Shown here piece by piece: positions 45,851 through 56,855 of a stretch of 64,000 nt of DNA. Position 1 is the first letter of the stretch, and every line of letters starts with the position of its first letter. A program made the translations under genes and the position numbers. A model generated the notes under the pieces. That model saw only the letters and a list, made by a program, of their open reading frames with translations, made no database searches and had not been told where the DNA came from. Source of the DNA: Apoderus coryli (taxonomy: Eukaryota > Arthropoda > Insecta > Coleoptera > Attelabidae); assembly GCA_911728435.2 (NCBI GenBank), contig OU452202.1, positions 20,377,135 to 20,441,134 on the forward strand, in the 5' to 3' direction.

Positions 45851-47789
45851 CTATTAGTTGGCTAAATCCGCCTTTAAACACTATATCTAGTTGCTTAGTA
45901 ATATACCTAACTGTGTAAATAAGACTTAAGTAGTAAAAAAATGGTTTGCAACAATTAAGGAGTTCTGCATCCCCCAATAATATAAGGTTGGACGTGGCCA
46001 TGACTTAAATGAATGTAATGTTTCTAAGTATTGGAGAAAAAAGTATTTATTTCTCATAGCAAAATCCCGCCACTGGCTGGTCAACTCTGCCTGCTTCCCT
46101 GAAAAGTTAATTCTGATAATGTGGTAACGATAACATACCTATATGTCTCACAATATAAAATAAGGACAATCGGAATTAGTTATCACTAGTTACCAATTAG
46201 GTATTTCATGTTTTTCTTTCAAATGTCACAAAATAATAATAATAATGTAATACTTACCATAATCTGAAGAAATGATGTTAATTAGGTACTACTGACTCTT
46301 TCAAAACCGGAAGAAAGTGTTTAACAAACATATATTTTAGGTTATATTCACTATATTTTTGTTTTAACACATATTTTTAGTTTATTAACACAATTTTATG
46401 AAACAGTTTTGTTTTAATTAGTAAAGTTATTGTTAAATAACCCACAGTACTTACGTACAACGTACTTGTTCACTAAAATTGTTTATTAATGTTAATTAGT
46501 TTCTAATAGATTTAACAAACACATAAGTAGGTATCTCGAATATTTTTAATTAGTTAATATTTATTTGTCCTTAAAACTGTGTAACGAGATATTAATTAAT
46601 TAATGAATTCATTTGCACTATATCAGATACTGTCTTTTATTAAGAAGTAACCTATATTAATTTACAAACTTATAGGTATGTCAAATTGTTCACGTCACTT
46701 GTCAGAGTACAATCAAAGTCTACTTCGATTTTCTTGTTAAAAAATCATTATTCACACTTTGAAAAAGTTAATTAAAATCAAGTCGACATGCAGCAACGAC
46801 GATACATTCGTATTGTAATCTATGTATTTACATTCACAATAACAAAACGCAGATGAAAGTATGCATGGCATGGCATGGCAGCCCAGACTCTCGGCAACAG
46901 TTAGTACCTATTCACAAGAACAGGTAGTAGTCAGTCACGTGGGGTTAACAGCACGTTGTTAATTTGTCACCTATTCGTGCAGATTCGGTTGCTTGTGTTC
47001 GTCTTCTATGTTTCTTACTACATATTATAAGAAGAGGTACTGCTTCTTTGGATTTTTCTACTTATGATCGGTACAGTACAATACTATTACACTGCGTTCC
47101 GATTTTTTTAGATGAATTCCATTCGCAAAAGAATAGGTAACCCAAATTTTAAATAGTTATTAAGTTTAGAAAAAACTTCACTTGGCACAACTACATTCTA
47201 AAATTACAACAAAATCGATTTACATTTTGAAAAACTTAAAACGTAAAAGTAATTAAAAAAAGTTATAACAAATGTTCAAAGTGACGTCCAATTTCATAAA
47301 CACAAAGTTGAAGTCTATTTTCGTACACAGAAAAAAAATATATTGCATATCCAATTACAGACTTATTTTTGGATTCTTTTCTTTTGAGTTAAATACAACT
47401 ATTATCTAAGCATTTTCTCATTATTAAGATAATGATTGATTTGATTTTGTGGAAATAATAGGCAAATTATTGAAATCTAAATAAACGTACATTTACTTGG
47501 AAAATACAACTGGTTGCGTTAATGCTAAGGGGAATATTTCAATCAACGGTAGGTTATCAATATATTTTTATTAGATCCTAATATTATTGCAATCATATAT
47601 GTCGCTTATTAAATATCATAAAGAGAATTGAAACAATATTAAATGCTCTTTTTAACCGAATAAAAAGATATTATTCTCTCAAAACTCTTCTATTTGTTTT
47701 GCTCAGTTTATATTTCCGGCAATAATATGAGTTATTAAGTTCATGTATAAGGAATTCATTGAATTATAGTGTACCTCGAATTCAATGAT
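45851..47789. other. AT-rich spacer, no supported gene
   Basis: A good donor-like site GTAAGT lies on the minus strand at 46253-46258 after TTATG, but no coding frame leads into it. Short atggc repeats at 46864-46880. Confidence 0.35.
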
Positions 47790-48640
47790 TCTTATTGTTG
47801 TTGTGGACCTTATTGCCATCGGTACAATTTCAAGCTGTATCGAGGCAAGCGCGTGGTGGTAGGGATATATCACAGTGCCTCGGTTTTGGTACTTCCCCTG
47901 GCGGCCGGGGTGATGTCAGATCTCACTACTTAACGGTAAAGTTGCTATAGCCTGTCTTCGGGCAGTGTTGTTTTGTTACTGTTGTTTGAGGGTACCTATT
48001 TATACATAATGGAAGATCTTTTGAAAAGAAAAAATTGTAATAAACTTGTGAACAGTAATCAAGCTGAGGATAGATGAGCGCCCTGACCAGTTTCAATTTT
48101 GTTGATTCCCCAAGGCAGCCCTTTAACGGATAAATTGATTTAAGCCGGAACATCGAGCTCCTGTAAACCGTAAGGCAATGCTCATGAAAACTTAGTCTTG
48201 AGTCAAATAGTACTCCAAGGTTTTTCGCTTTATGCGCCCACTTTATAACCGCATTTTTAGTCGTAACTATGTAATCCCGAGTTATCATCTCCCCATACCT
48301 CTCACTGCCCATACACACAGCAATCGATTTAGTAGGATTTATTCCATTAGCCTCACACCAGTCCGAGAAAGCATCTAAGTCCCCATTAACTTTGATAAAA
48401 GCGTCATCTGCATCTGTTACATAGAAAGGCATGTAAAATTGGGTGTCATCCGCATACATATGCATTTTCAGATGCCTTATGTTTGACGCGACGTCAAAAC
48501 AATAAATAGAGAATAGAAGGGGTCCCAGTATGCTTCCCTGAGGCACTCCGCGCTTGACAATACCGGCGCTTGACCACTGGGATGCGCTTAGCCTATATAG
48601 TTTGTTGTGTAGACGTTCGAGTGTGCATGATGTTAATATA
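47790..48640 (-). pseudogene. LINE reverse transcriptase with intact YADD box, truncated
   Basis: The minus strand carries LHNKLYRLSASQWSSAGIVK, RGVPQGSILGPLLFSIY and MHMYADDTQFYM, then NGINPTKSIAVCMGSERYG and LGVLFDSRLSFHEHCLTVYR. This is the RT palm to thumb of an I/Jockey-group LINE, with the catalytic aspartates preserved. Sequence 5' of about 48640 is unrelated. The C-terminal domain is lost after PQLDYCSQVYYN, followed by a GC-richer 3' UTR (47820-47930) and an aacaacaataag tail near 47795. It is a deleted copy and not active. Confidence 0.85.
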
Positions 48641-49091
48641 TGGGTTAATACATTTACAATCCCTAAGCATCACACATCAAAATTTCAGGGTTCTTTTTAA
48701 TATCTGGCTTCACTGCTTTTAAATAAAGTGATTGATATAATTGACTTACCATTAAACTTATTTCAGAGAGAAGTGAAACTAAGAATTTACCCATAGGCTC
48801 AATGTTTTGTTAATTGTGGATGGGTTCTTTTTTTCTTTTTTTTTTTTTTTTAATTGTAACATTTTTTCTTTTTTTTTTCTATTTTTTGTACATTTGTATC
48901 TTTTAGGTAGAGTGGAAGAATGGCATTAGCCAAACCTCTAACCTTTTGTGTGATTGTAATTTTTTTTGCATTTTCACAATAAATCATTTATTATTATTAA
49001 GAAAATTTGTGTTTATACCAATTTTTCTAAAAAAAACTTTTATGATATTTTTTGAACCGTTAGAATGTTGGCTTTTTAATAGTGAGGTATA
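48641..49091. other. Spacer, T-rich
   Basis: Contains long T runs at 48825-48880. Nothing coding supported. Confidence 0.35.
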
Positions 49092-49153
49092 CAGGGTGTG
49101 CCATTTGAAAAAATCAAGATATTTATGGATTTGCAAAATGTCATCACCCTGTA
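49092..49153. repeat. ~60-bp miniature unit between CAGGGTGTG and CACCCTG
   Basis: TATACAGGGTGTGCC at the left and CATCACCCTGTATA at the right form perfect 7-8-bp inverted ends flanked by TA. This is extremely short for a transposon; it may be a solo pair of termini left after deletion. Confidence 0.45.
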
Positions 49154-49362
49154 TAATGTGTAATGGATTATTTTACTACAAGACATTTTATGAAATACCT
49201 ACTATTTGTAAAACGCATTGGCGTAACTATAAAAAATGGCTTATAATGGGGAATGTTTTTTTACTTTTAAAATTAATATCTAGTTAACTATGCATTTTAG
49301 AGCAAACAAACCTTATATCAAAATCATTTAATAAGATGTCTGAATCGAAAGCAAAAATAATA

Positions 49363-49425
49363 TGTAGGGTGTTCCATTTAAAAAAACGTAAGTTTGATAT
49401 GTTACGGGATAATGTAACACCCTGT
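49363..49425. repeat. ~60-bp miniature unit between AGGGTGTTCC and ACACCCTG
   Basis: ATGTAGGGTGTTCCATTTAA at the left and GTAACACCCTGTATAAA at the right. Same size class as 49092-49153. A further solo terminus, CTCACCCTGTATA, lies at 49539. Confidence 0.45.
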
Positions 49426-49718
49426 ATAAATGGCACCTATTTTAGAATGTAGTCCTAATAGGTCTACAAAATCAAACGTTGAAAGAATTTGAAAATCTGA
49501 AGAGTTTTGCTACAGTAGACCGTCGCGTCTAGGGTAACTCACCCTGTATACATGTTTTCTAACGTGTCTCAAATTTCTTTAGGCCCCCGAAAAATAAGTT
49601 TATTGTCGAGATGTCAGCAAAATACACAGGTACATTTTAGATAACTTCACTAGAAAAATATATTATATATTTTCATTTCTTGATTATTTAATTGTACAAA
49701 TTAATAAAACATAATTTG

Positions 49719-49835
49719 CTATGACATATTCTCCAGAAATTTCCTCAACTTTTTCTCAGTTTCTCTCTCCCGGATTTCTTGTTCAATTTGTGTAAGTTCC
49801 ACTGGAGTTAAAGACACACATTCTGAAGACTCATG
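49719..49835 (-). CDS. Terminal coding exon of an unrecognised host gene
   Basis: After a good acceptor (tgtttttagattttcag) the minus strand reads, in phase 0, HESSECVSLTPVELTQIEQE and IREREtEKKLRKFLENMS followed by TAG at 49719. The charged, heptad-like Glu/Lys/Leu pattern suggests a short coiled-coil tail. ATTAAA/AATAAT-type signals lie within 40-50 bases downstream. The codon content is non-random and no transposon family fits. The exon at 52614-52775 is on the same strand, but its donor phase (1) does not fit directly, so a missing exon or a different gene must be assumed. Confidence 0.6.
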   Translation of the reverse strand, partial: HESSECVSLTPVELTQIEQEIRERETEKKLRKFLENMS

Positions 49836-51341
49836 CTGAAAATCTAAAAACAGTATACATACATTTCTTAACAAAGAATGGTTAAATAATGTGACTCATC
49901 GAGGTTCGGACAGGAATTCAATATAGAATTATATTTTTCCATCGAATTGAAGCCTAGAAGCACTAAAACTTTTGTATTTAACAATTTCTTCTACAGGGTG
50001 AAACAACAAAGTTAAAGGGGGTGTGCGTTTATAAATGATCACCCAGTACATACAAACGCTTTCGGACTTTGCATCATGCAAATAAGCAAGATGCAAGATG
50101 GCCGATTTTTGAGTTATCAGTTAAAGTTATTAGCTATAATATCCCTAGAACATTTATAATAAACGAGATAATTGAATGACAATGAAAAGCACGTTGCTTG
50201 GCTTGAGAAATTTGACATAAAACTATGAGGCATTTGTCAATGTCAGAGGGATATTCGGTCAAAGTATTTATTTCAAACAATCGGGTTGGGGTCTTAGTGA
50301 TTGAAAACTACTGTTGAATCTCGTGATATATGCAGCAATTTGCATATATTTCACTTGATTTTTAATTAATTAACTGGGTCAATGTATTAAATAAAATAAA
50401 TTGTTATTTGATAATTTTATATTTATAAAGAACTAAATTGATTGATTGAAATAATAATCTTAGAATTGAATTATTTTTAAAGTTATGTTGAATATTACAA
50501 TCTATTTTTTTTCCATGGCAACAACATGGATATATTATTTTTGTGCCAGATTGAACAACTACCTTCACAATTACCGTCAAAAATGATATTTTAAACATTG
50601 TTATTTATTATTCAAATTATCGTTTTTGAAATTAACCATCAGATTTATTTATACAAAATGATTTATTAAAACTTTTAACAATTTTCGTCTACGTCTGTCT
50701 TTAAATGCCTTTATTATATTATGTTCATTCATAATTTGAAAATGCAGTACATTGAAATTCTAATTTCATTTGCTTTGCTGGACAACTAGTGGGAAATATT
50801 TAAAAATGCACGATTAAATTTCCTGGTAATGACAAAAGTAGCATCGGTTATGAAAAATCACCATAGCAACACCGACAATACAATTAAATCAAATTCAGAG
50901 TTTAAATTATTTCGCTAATTTCTAAGGATCCAAAGCTATTTATATAACGAAGAACAGTGATTTTGATTATAGTTTAACACCATTTAGTCAATTTAATACT
51001 TTTAACTCATCATATTTAAGCTTACGCCAACAGGGCGAGTATAGGTAAGTTTCGAAAAACAAATATTTTCCTAAAAAGTATGATGTTTAATTTATTTAAA
51101 AGCATTAAAACAGTCGTAGAAAAAGTATAGTGTGAAACTCACATGAAATCACCATTTCCTATATACTCGTATGATATACTATTTTCTTTTTTATACTAAA
51201 ACCGCACGGTATAATAAGAAGAAAGAAGATCGTATCTTATTTTGAGATAATGAAGAAAAAATAATAATGGATTTTTTTTAACAAAAATTGTACTCTCAAA
51301 CTTACAACCAAAGAAAAATATAATACTACAGTTATGTTATA
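49836..51341. other. Spacer or intron, repeat fragments only
   Basis: CAGGGTGAAAC at 49995 and a repeat at 50735-50815 shared inverted with 29162-29245. A plus-strand donor-like gagtatag/GTAAGT at 51037-51050 has no coding frame. Confidence 0.35.
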
Positions 51342-52557
51342 CGAGGGTTGCCTTTTATATTTCGGGATTTAGCAACCCTGGTGTTGCTATCTGGCAACTG
51401 ACAGCTCTATCGTAAAGTTGGACATTTTTGAGGTTATACGTACTCAGAACGTTTTGACATAGGAGCGCTATTTGTGTTGTTTACAGTAACTTAAAAGATT
51501 CATCTCGGACCAAAAATTGAATTAAATTGTGAACATTTTCGTGCGATTATTTTTTATAACTTTCGACGTGGATTCACTCAGCAACATGCATGGCTAAACT
51601 TAATTCAATTTTTGGCGATGAAGCTCCATCAAGCACAGTGTTTATCGATGGTATGGTGAATTCAATCGTGGTCGTAGTTCACTCCAAGACGAATTTCATA
51701 AAAGGCGTCCAAAATCAGTTGTTGTTCCGAAAACCATTGATGCTGTGCACAAACTGAGATTGCAAGATCGTTGTGACCTATCAAGACATTGATACAACCT
51801 TAGGCATTAGTGGGACCAGCATACATTCAATATTGCATAAACACTTGACTGCCAAAAAAAATTATTCGCGTTGGATCCCACACAATTTGTCAATCGCTCA
51901 AAAAAAGGCTCGTGTCGATTGGTCGAAAGAAATGCTCAAAAAATACGATCGCGGTGCTTCGAAACACGTCTATGACATCGTGACAGGTGATGAATCGTGG
52001 ATTTATGCGTATGAGCCCGAAAGTAAACAGCAGTCGACTGTATGGGTGTTTCAAGATGAGCCAAATCCAACAAAGGTTGTTCGCGCACGAAGCACTTCCA
52101 AGCAAATGGTCTGAGTGGTACAAAACCATTTGTTTGCCAGTTGTCTTCCAAGAAATCAGGAAACCAACCGCCGAGGACGGATTACTCTTCACCACGACAA
52201 TGCGAGCTCTCACACATCAGCTCAAACAACTGCATTTTTGAACACCCAAAACATCGATTTGATGAGTCATCCGCCGTATAGTCCTGACTTGGCACCGAAT
52301 GACTTCTTTTTATTCCCGTACGTAAATAAACTGAGACGTCAACGTTTTTCGACACCTGAAGAAGCGGTTGCTTCATTCAGTTTGCATCTTTTGGAGATAC
52401 CTCAATCAGAGTGGCAAAAGTGCTTCGACAATTGGTTCAAACGCATGCATAAGTGTATAGATCTTCATGGAGAATATTTTGAAAAACAATAAAGTGATTT
52501 TCGATGATTAATATTTGTTTTTGTTCGCTAATCCCGAAATATAAAAGGCAACCCTCG
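51342..52557 (+). mobile_element. Mariner element, copy 2 (near full length)
   Basis: Bounded by CGAGGGTTGCCTTTTATATT at each end in inverted orientation and by TA at 51340-51341 and 52558-52559. Length 1216 bp. Closely similar to the copy at 20729 (about 95 percent by eye in the body). It retains the region that copy 1 has lost and lacks 68 bases that copy 1 keeps. Confidence 0.92.
51515..52492 (+). pseudogene. Mariner transposase (DD34D), frameshifted
   Basis: The N-terminal region (KIELNCEHFRAIIFYNFRRG) is present but broken by small indels. An open frame from 51773 holds LGISGTSIHSILHKHLTAKK and VTGDESWIYAYEPE (first Asp). A 68-base deletion after SKQMV shifts the frame. 52136-52492 continues with ITLHHDNASSHTSAQTT (second Asp), HPPYSPDLAPNDFFLFP (third Asp, 34 residues on) and the C-terminus DLHGEYFEKQ. 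A functional enzyme is not made. Confidence 0.92.
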
Positions 52558-52613
52558 TAAGTATAGTCCTAAAAGCAAATATTGACGTTATTTACTAAAA
52601 AATCTATATTTAC

Positions 52614-52775
52614 ATGCTTTTCTCATATGTTCCTTCTTAACATAATCCTTCTTGGTGTTCCTATCAATTGATTGCATTTTGTACACTTCCTTATCGATCA
52701 GACTTGACACTCGACGTTCCGTGTTTGTTTGAAAATATTGCTTGTTTGCGGTAGATAAAGGCATAAGTGGCAATT
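52614..52775 (-). CDS. Internal coding exon of an unrecognised host gene
   Basis: Acceptor ctctgtttatctag, then AA completing a codon, then LPLMPLSTANKQYFQTNTER, RVSSLIDKEVYKMQSIDRNT and KKDYVKKEHMRKA, ending in a split codon at donor GTAAAT (52613). Both splice sites, the open 53-codon frame and the lysine-rich composition support a real exon. I cannot name the protein. Its phase would also accept the phase-1 donor of the exon at 63561 (G+AA), so an alternative 3' end for that gene cannot be excluded. Confidence 0.55.
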
Positions 52776-52825
52776 CTAGATAAACAGAGTTTCATAATCA
52801 ATATACGGGGTGCGTTGCTTCCGAA

Positions 52826-53250
52826 ATACAGGGTGTCAAAGTTTTTTTTTTCTCAAGAATAGTTTTTTTAAAAAATATATCAAATATCTTTTGCGGTTGT
52901 ATATTGAAAAGTTTCCCAACCGTATTGCAAATGATAAAAGAATGTTCCAAGATATCCATGGACGGCATTATAACGAATTAGGAGGGCCATACACAGGAAC
53001 AGCAGTAGACCCAGAAGTGCAAGTACAGAACATGATTGAGGAAGATCCAAGTACTCTACATGAAAGATTGCTGATGACGTGAATGTACGTAATGGGACCG
53101 CTTGGCACATTCTTAAGGAACACACTGCGTGTGGCATTTTAACAATGGCTTTTATACGGGTGGTCCAATTTCGAAAGCGGAATCTTTCGAAGCAGACAGA
53201 GAACCACAAAATAATATCAGTTTGTGTTATAAACTATATTCGAAGAATGC
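52826..53250 (+). pseudogene. Helix-turn-helix transposase N-terminus, with CAGGGTGTC terminus
   Basis: Begins at TACAGGGTGTCAAAG and codes for YIEKFPNRIANDKRMFQDIH, MIEEDPSTLHERLLM and, one frame over, VNVRNGTAWHILKEHT. This is the arthropod IS630-like N-terminus (FPNR..P....F..I..RL...G; EDP..S.R.IA...NVS..T..R.L.E). The catalytic domain is missing. It is another case of CAGGGTG beside a transposase start. Confidence 0.65.
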
Positions 53251-54219
53251 TTCGTTACAAAGATACAGGGTATTAAAATTTTTATACAAAATTCTAGGTT
53301 TATTAATATTTTTAAAGCTACTTTAGATATTTAAATAAAATCTGGCACGTTTATACATATTTTTTCGCAAAAAATATTATTTTACTTCCACAATTTTAAT
53401 GAAAACTATAGTACGCCACTGATTTTTTTAGAAGCAAAAATTATTTCTAGAATCGTTGTTCAATTTACAACAAAAAAGGCTCTTTACTATTTCTCCGTTT
53501 GAGAAACCGTTTGCAGGTAAAAAATTAAAATATGTACCTACAAATTTCTGAAAAAAATTTAAACAAAACCGAAAATAAGAAATTTAATTAGTAGCTTTCA
53601 ACAACAATAACAAAATGAACGAGAATTAAAGTAAAATCACAAAAATTGCTCGAAAAAAAAAACAGTGACGTACCAATATTTTTTTTTATTATTAAAATTG
53701 CCCGAAGATGTTTCCGTACGCACTCCACTGGTGCAAGTAAAATAATATTTTTCACGTGAAAAGATGTATTTAAATTATCTATCAAAAGTTGCCAAATTTC
53801 ATTTAAATATCTAAAGTAGTGTGAAAATATATTAATAAATTTGAAATTTTTATAAAACCAAAAAAGTCAGTGATTTCAACTTTTTTGGCTAAGATGCCCC
53901 AGAAAGCACAATATAACTAATTATTTATTTGCTCTTTACACTTTCATAAATTTGTATAATGTTACCACATAACTTTAGATTAATTAGTAAATCCAATCTT
54001 GACTCACTTTAAAGATCGGTTAACTACCAATAATATCAAATACTATATGACTATAGACTAAATTGTATTCCTTTTGTAAGTATCGACTCATATCTCTCAA
54101 CACTATACGAACTGATATCGATATGTCATGTAGATTGTAGATTGTTTTTCGGAGTCGTTTAGGCGGTTTGGCCTCCCCTCACTTCGACCTGCAGAAGATC
54201 TTTTGTGAATGACTCTAAT
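53251..54219. other. Spacer, no supported gene
   Basis: AT-rich. The minus frame at 53588-53785 has no recognised similarity. 54150-54200 is probably 3' UTR of the LINE relic that follows. Confidence 0.35.
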
Positions 54220-54535
54220 CTATGAATTGCCCAGCTGTCCCACACTTTTCATAAAGTTGATGATTTCTCTGGGGGCTAAATTCCTTGCCTCGTCGGGTGT
54301 TAGGGTCACCCCTCCAAGGTGTTTTAGCCTTTTGCAGAAAAGTGCCATGCATTCACAGAGCACGTGTTCTGTTGTCTCAGTTGCGTCTTCGCAAAACCGA
54401 CAAGTGTCGTCCTCGGTTAGGCCCATATCTTTTTGAGATGGTACTTCACTGCGTGGTGTCCCGTAAAAAGGCCTGTAATTCACCTTAGGTCGCTTCTCTG
54501 CAGTTGGATAAGCTTCCCTGCGTTGGCCTCTGAAG
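54220..54535 (-). pseudogene. Non-LTR retrotransposon RNase H / C-terminal zinc-knuckle fragment
   Basis: Minus strand: KLIQLQRSDLR, stop, ITGLFTGHHAVKYHL, then in another frame GLTEDDTCRFCEDATETTEH and VLCECMALFCKRLKHLG. This matches the end of LINE ORF2 after RNase H (LTGH..L..HL...GL....CR.C....ET..H.LC.C..L). The Cys/His knuckle is intact; frameshifts separate the parts. Confidence 0.75.
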
Positions 54536-54990
54536 GTTTGATAAACCTTTTTGATTGTCTTAGGCCTGGAGTGTTTCTCCAGTAGGACTATCGATATGTC
54601 ATATTATGTCATCTAATGAAATAACGTTCATCTACAGAAACTTAAGCACAATCGCCATTTTCATAATTTTGCCGTTATGAAGACGCAGTTATTTAAAATT
54701 TTAAATAAGATGATTAAATCAAAAACTAAACCCAAAAATAAAACCTAAATATTTGAATGTTATAATGAATGTAAATTTATTATTACATTTAATTAATAAT
54801 TAACATAAAGATTAAAATGTTATAAGTCGATATGAAATATAAAATTAATGCTAACAATTTTTCTACAAATGGTGAGTTGACCGACATTCAATATTAGATT
54901 TATACTTATAAAGGTGTTATTTCCAGAATCAACAAATCCTGTATGAACAACTAAAGAACTTCTGTATTCAAAAATTTTCCCCCCTAATGT

Positions 54991-55040
54991 TAACCACTGA
55001 AGATGAGAATATTATGTCTCGAAACATGTATGATTTATTA
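54991..55040 (+). ncRNA. Hammerhead-ribozyme-like motif 3
   Basis: AACCA-CTGAAGA-T-GAGA-loop-TCTC-GAAA-CATGT-ATGATTT. Core boxes present; stem II is four pairs; stem I has a C-A mismatch; short ACATGT stem III. About 65 bases downstream lies atttgtggagaagacgaag, similar to the region after motif 2. Same extra U after the first box as motifs 1 and 2. Confidence 0.4.
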
Positions 55041-55207
55041 GTTTATTGACACAATTTTTAACAAAATAAAGAGATCTATTTGTGGAGAAGACGAAGTTTG
55101 ATTTATCATTATTTAATTTTGTTTTGGGCCCAGATTAGGATTCTTATTATTAAAGTGTCAGAATGATAAAAAATCCCAGGTTATTTTACAGAATTCTGGA
55201 AAAATAT

Positions 55208-55315
55208 TGTGTTTTCACTAAGTAACGAAAAACGTAATAACGTATCTACTTGCGTGGTGGATGGATTTTGTTGCTTTCGAACTTGCTTATGTTCTTCGTT
55301 ACTTAGTGAAAACAC
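55208..55315. repeat. 25-bp inverted repeat with 58-bp loop
   Basis: gtgttttcactaagtaacga at the left and tcgttacttagtgaaaacac at the right. It abuts the broken end of the THAP copy at 55388. Confidence 0.7.
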
Positions 55316-55387
55316 CAATTTTGGAAGGCGCTAGACCTTTTGCAGGAAGAAATAGTTTTTCCCCATTTTGCAATGGTTTAGACGTTG

Positions 55388-55735
55388 ACAAGTGTACCGC
55401 TTGTTGGGACAACATTTTGCAGCACACACATATTCTCCCTGACTGTTCATTGTATTAATCATAAAATACGTTAATAAAAATAAAATCCTTTCAATTCTCA
55501 CAAACACTATACCAAAAATACAAAACACAGAATTAGATTTAAAGACAATATTTATCTCGTACACACCGACAATGAACTATATATATTGAACACAGGAGTG
55601 AACGGTATCTATCTCCGTCCATGCGATTATTGTGCCGTTTTAACCCATAATGGCGGCATGCGCGACGAGATGCGCAGGACGGCTCGCAAGCGGAAAGTCA
55701 GAATACTGTATTATTTATTATACTGTGCTAAGGTA
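55388..55735 (-). pseudogene. THAP promoter/first exon, copy 2 (truncated)
   Basis: Minus-strand duplicate of 9605-9943. The coding part reads MNSQGEYVCAAKCCPNKRYT then C, and then diverges into unrelated sequence, so the THAP core (FRFP.D) is lost. The CpG-rich upstream part is well conserved; the similarity ends at gcacagtataataaata (55724-55735). The plus frame at 55586-55795 is a shadow. Confidence 0.65.
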
Positions 55736-55740
55736 ACAAT

Positions 55741-55746
55741 TTTATT
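55741..55746 (-). terminator. Candidate polyadenylation signal
   Basis: AATAAA on the minus strand, about 135 bases after the stop codon at 55882, suitably placed for the three-exon gene. Confidence 0.4.
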
Positions 55747-55881
55747 TCTGTCTAAAATCAAGGCCATATTATTGAAAATTGCGTTAGTAATCTAGTAATC
55801 AAACCGTTGTTTCTTGTGGAGCACTAATCGTGAATTAGTTAACATCATACAAAATATTGATTTAAGGATTTAAACAAAAGT

Positions 55882-55993
55882 TTACTGCTTACTCTTTTTT
55901 ACTTCTGGTGTTTTAGGAGACGGCAAAGGTAATTTCCATTTTTCCATGCAAGCCGGGCATGTCGTCTGTTTCAATCGAACTTTCACATCTAAT
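55882..55993 (-). CDS. Last coding exon of a three-exon (visible) host gene
   Basis: Acceptor tttttttatag, one base completing a codon, then LDVKVRLKQTTCPACMEKWK and LPLPSPKTPEVKKSKQ, stop TAA at 55882-55884. It joins in phase with the donor at 60344 (AA+A, Lys). The CPAC pair could belong to a small zinc site, though no second pair is visible. The Pro/Lys-rich tail is typical of a flexible C-terminus. The acceptor lies only about 17 bases from the start of the long palindrome at 56010. The protein is not recognised. Confidence 0.68.
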
Positions 55994-56009
55994 CTATAAA
56001 AAAATAGTT

Positions 56010-56855
56010 TTGTAACGTCTCAGAAACCAAAACATACCAACTTTTTCCGTGTTGGGTCCTTTTGAATTCCATTCTTTTCTCCGTTTTACTGGATTTCATT
56101 GACCTTTAATTTATAATTTTTTAGGGTGGTCGCATTTTCTAAATTGTATTTTTTTTGGGAAAATGTTAAATGGGACACCCTGTAATTATGCTTAAATTCG
56201 ATAGTTTTCTTTCCTATACTTTTTATTTTATTTCATGAGCTTAAGGCTAACGGTTTTTTTGATAAAAAATTATTTAAAAAAATTTTTGTTTTTATTTTTT
56301 TTTGCTATTTCAATACAAAAAAAAGAAGTTAAATTACATCTTTATTTTAATAATTTACAAATAGACGCTCTTAAAAAATAAAAATAAAATGTATTTAAAA
56401 TTTAATTTTAAATAGAATTAAAAAATACGAAATGCGTTTGTTTTTTTTTTCGTATTTTTTAATTCTATTTAAAATTAAATTGCCCAAAAATGTGTGTTTA
56501 AACCATTTTATTTTTATTTTGTAACAGCGTCTATTTCTAAAATTATGAAAATAAAGCTGTAATTTAACTTTTTTGTTTTTAAATAGAAAAAAAATTACTA
56601 AAATGACAAAAAATTTTGACTTTTGTTGCCAATTTTTTATTTTTATAATTTTTTATCGAAAAATGACATAAGCCTTAAGCTGATGAAATATGATATCCAT
56701 AAAAAAGTATAGGAAAAGAAATTCTCGAATTTAAGCATATTTACATTTAACATATTCCCTGAAAAATTACACATTAGACGTGAAATCCAGTAAAACGGAG
56801 AAACGAATTCTAAAGGACCCGAAAAATTATTGTGTTTTTAGTTTCTATAGTAACC
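56010..56855. repeat. ~845-bp near-perfect palindrome (foldback element) in the last intron
   Basis: The left arm (about 56010-56430) and right arm (about 56451-56855) are reverse complements with small mismatches. The innermost 31 bases (56399-56429 and 56451-56481) match perfectly around a 21-base loop. Outer landmarks include tctccgttttactggatttc at left and gaaatccagtaaaacggaga at right, then gggtcctttt against taaaggaccc. The left arm has an extra gggacaccct block absent from the right. No coding function. It would form a ~400-bp hairpin in the pre-mRNA. Confidence 0.88.

Noticed and set aside
47926..48546. Active LINE because YADD is intact
   Set aside because: 5' end and C-terminal domain are missing and the copy is truncated on both sides.
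51890..52376. Minus-strand frames over the second mariner
   Set aside because: Antisense shadows of the plus-strand transposase.
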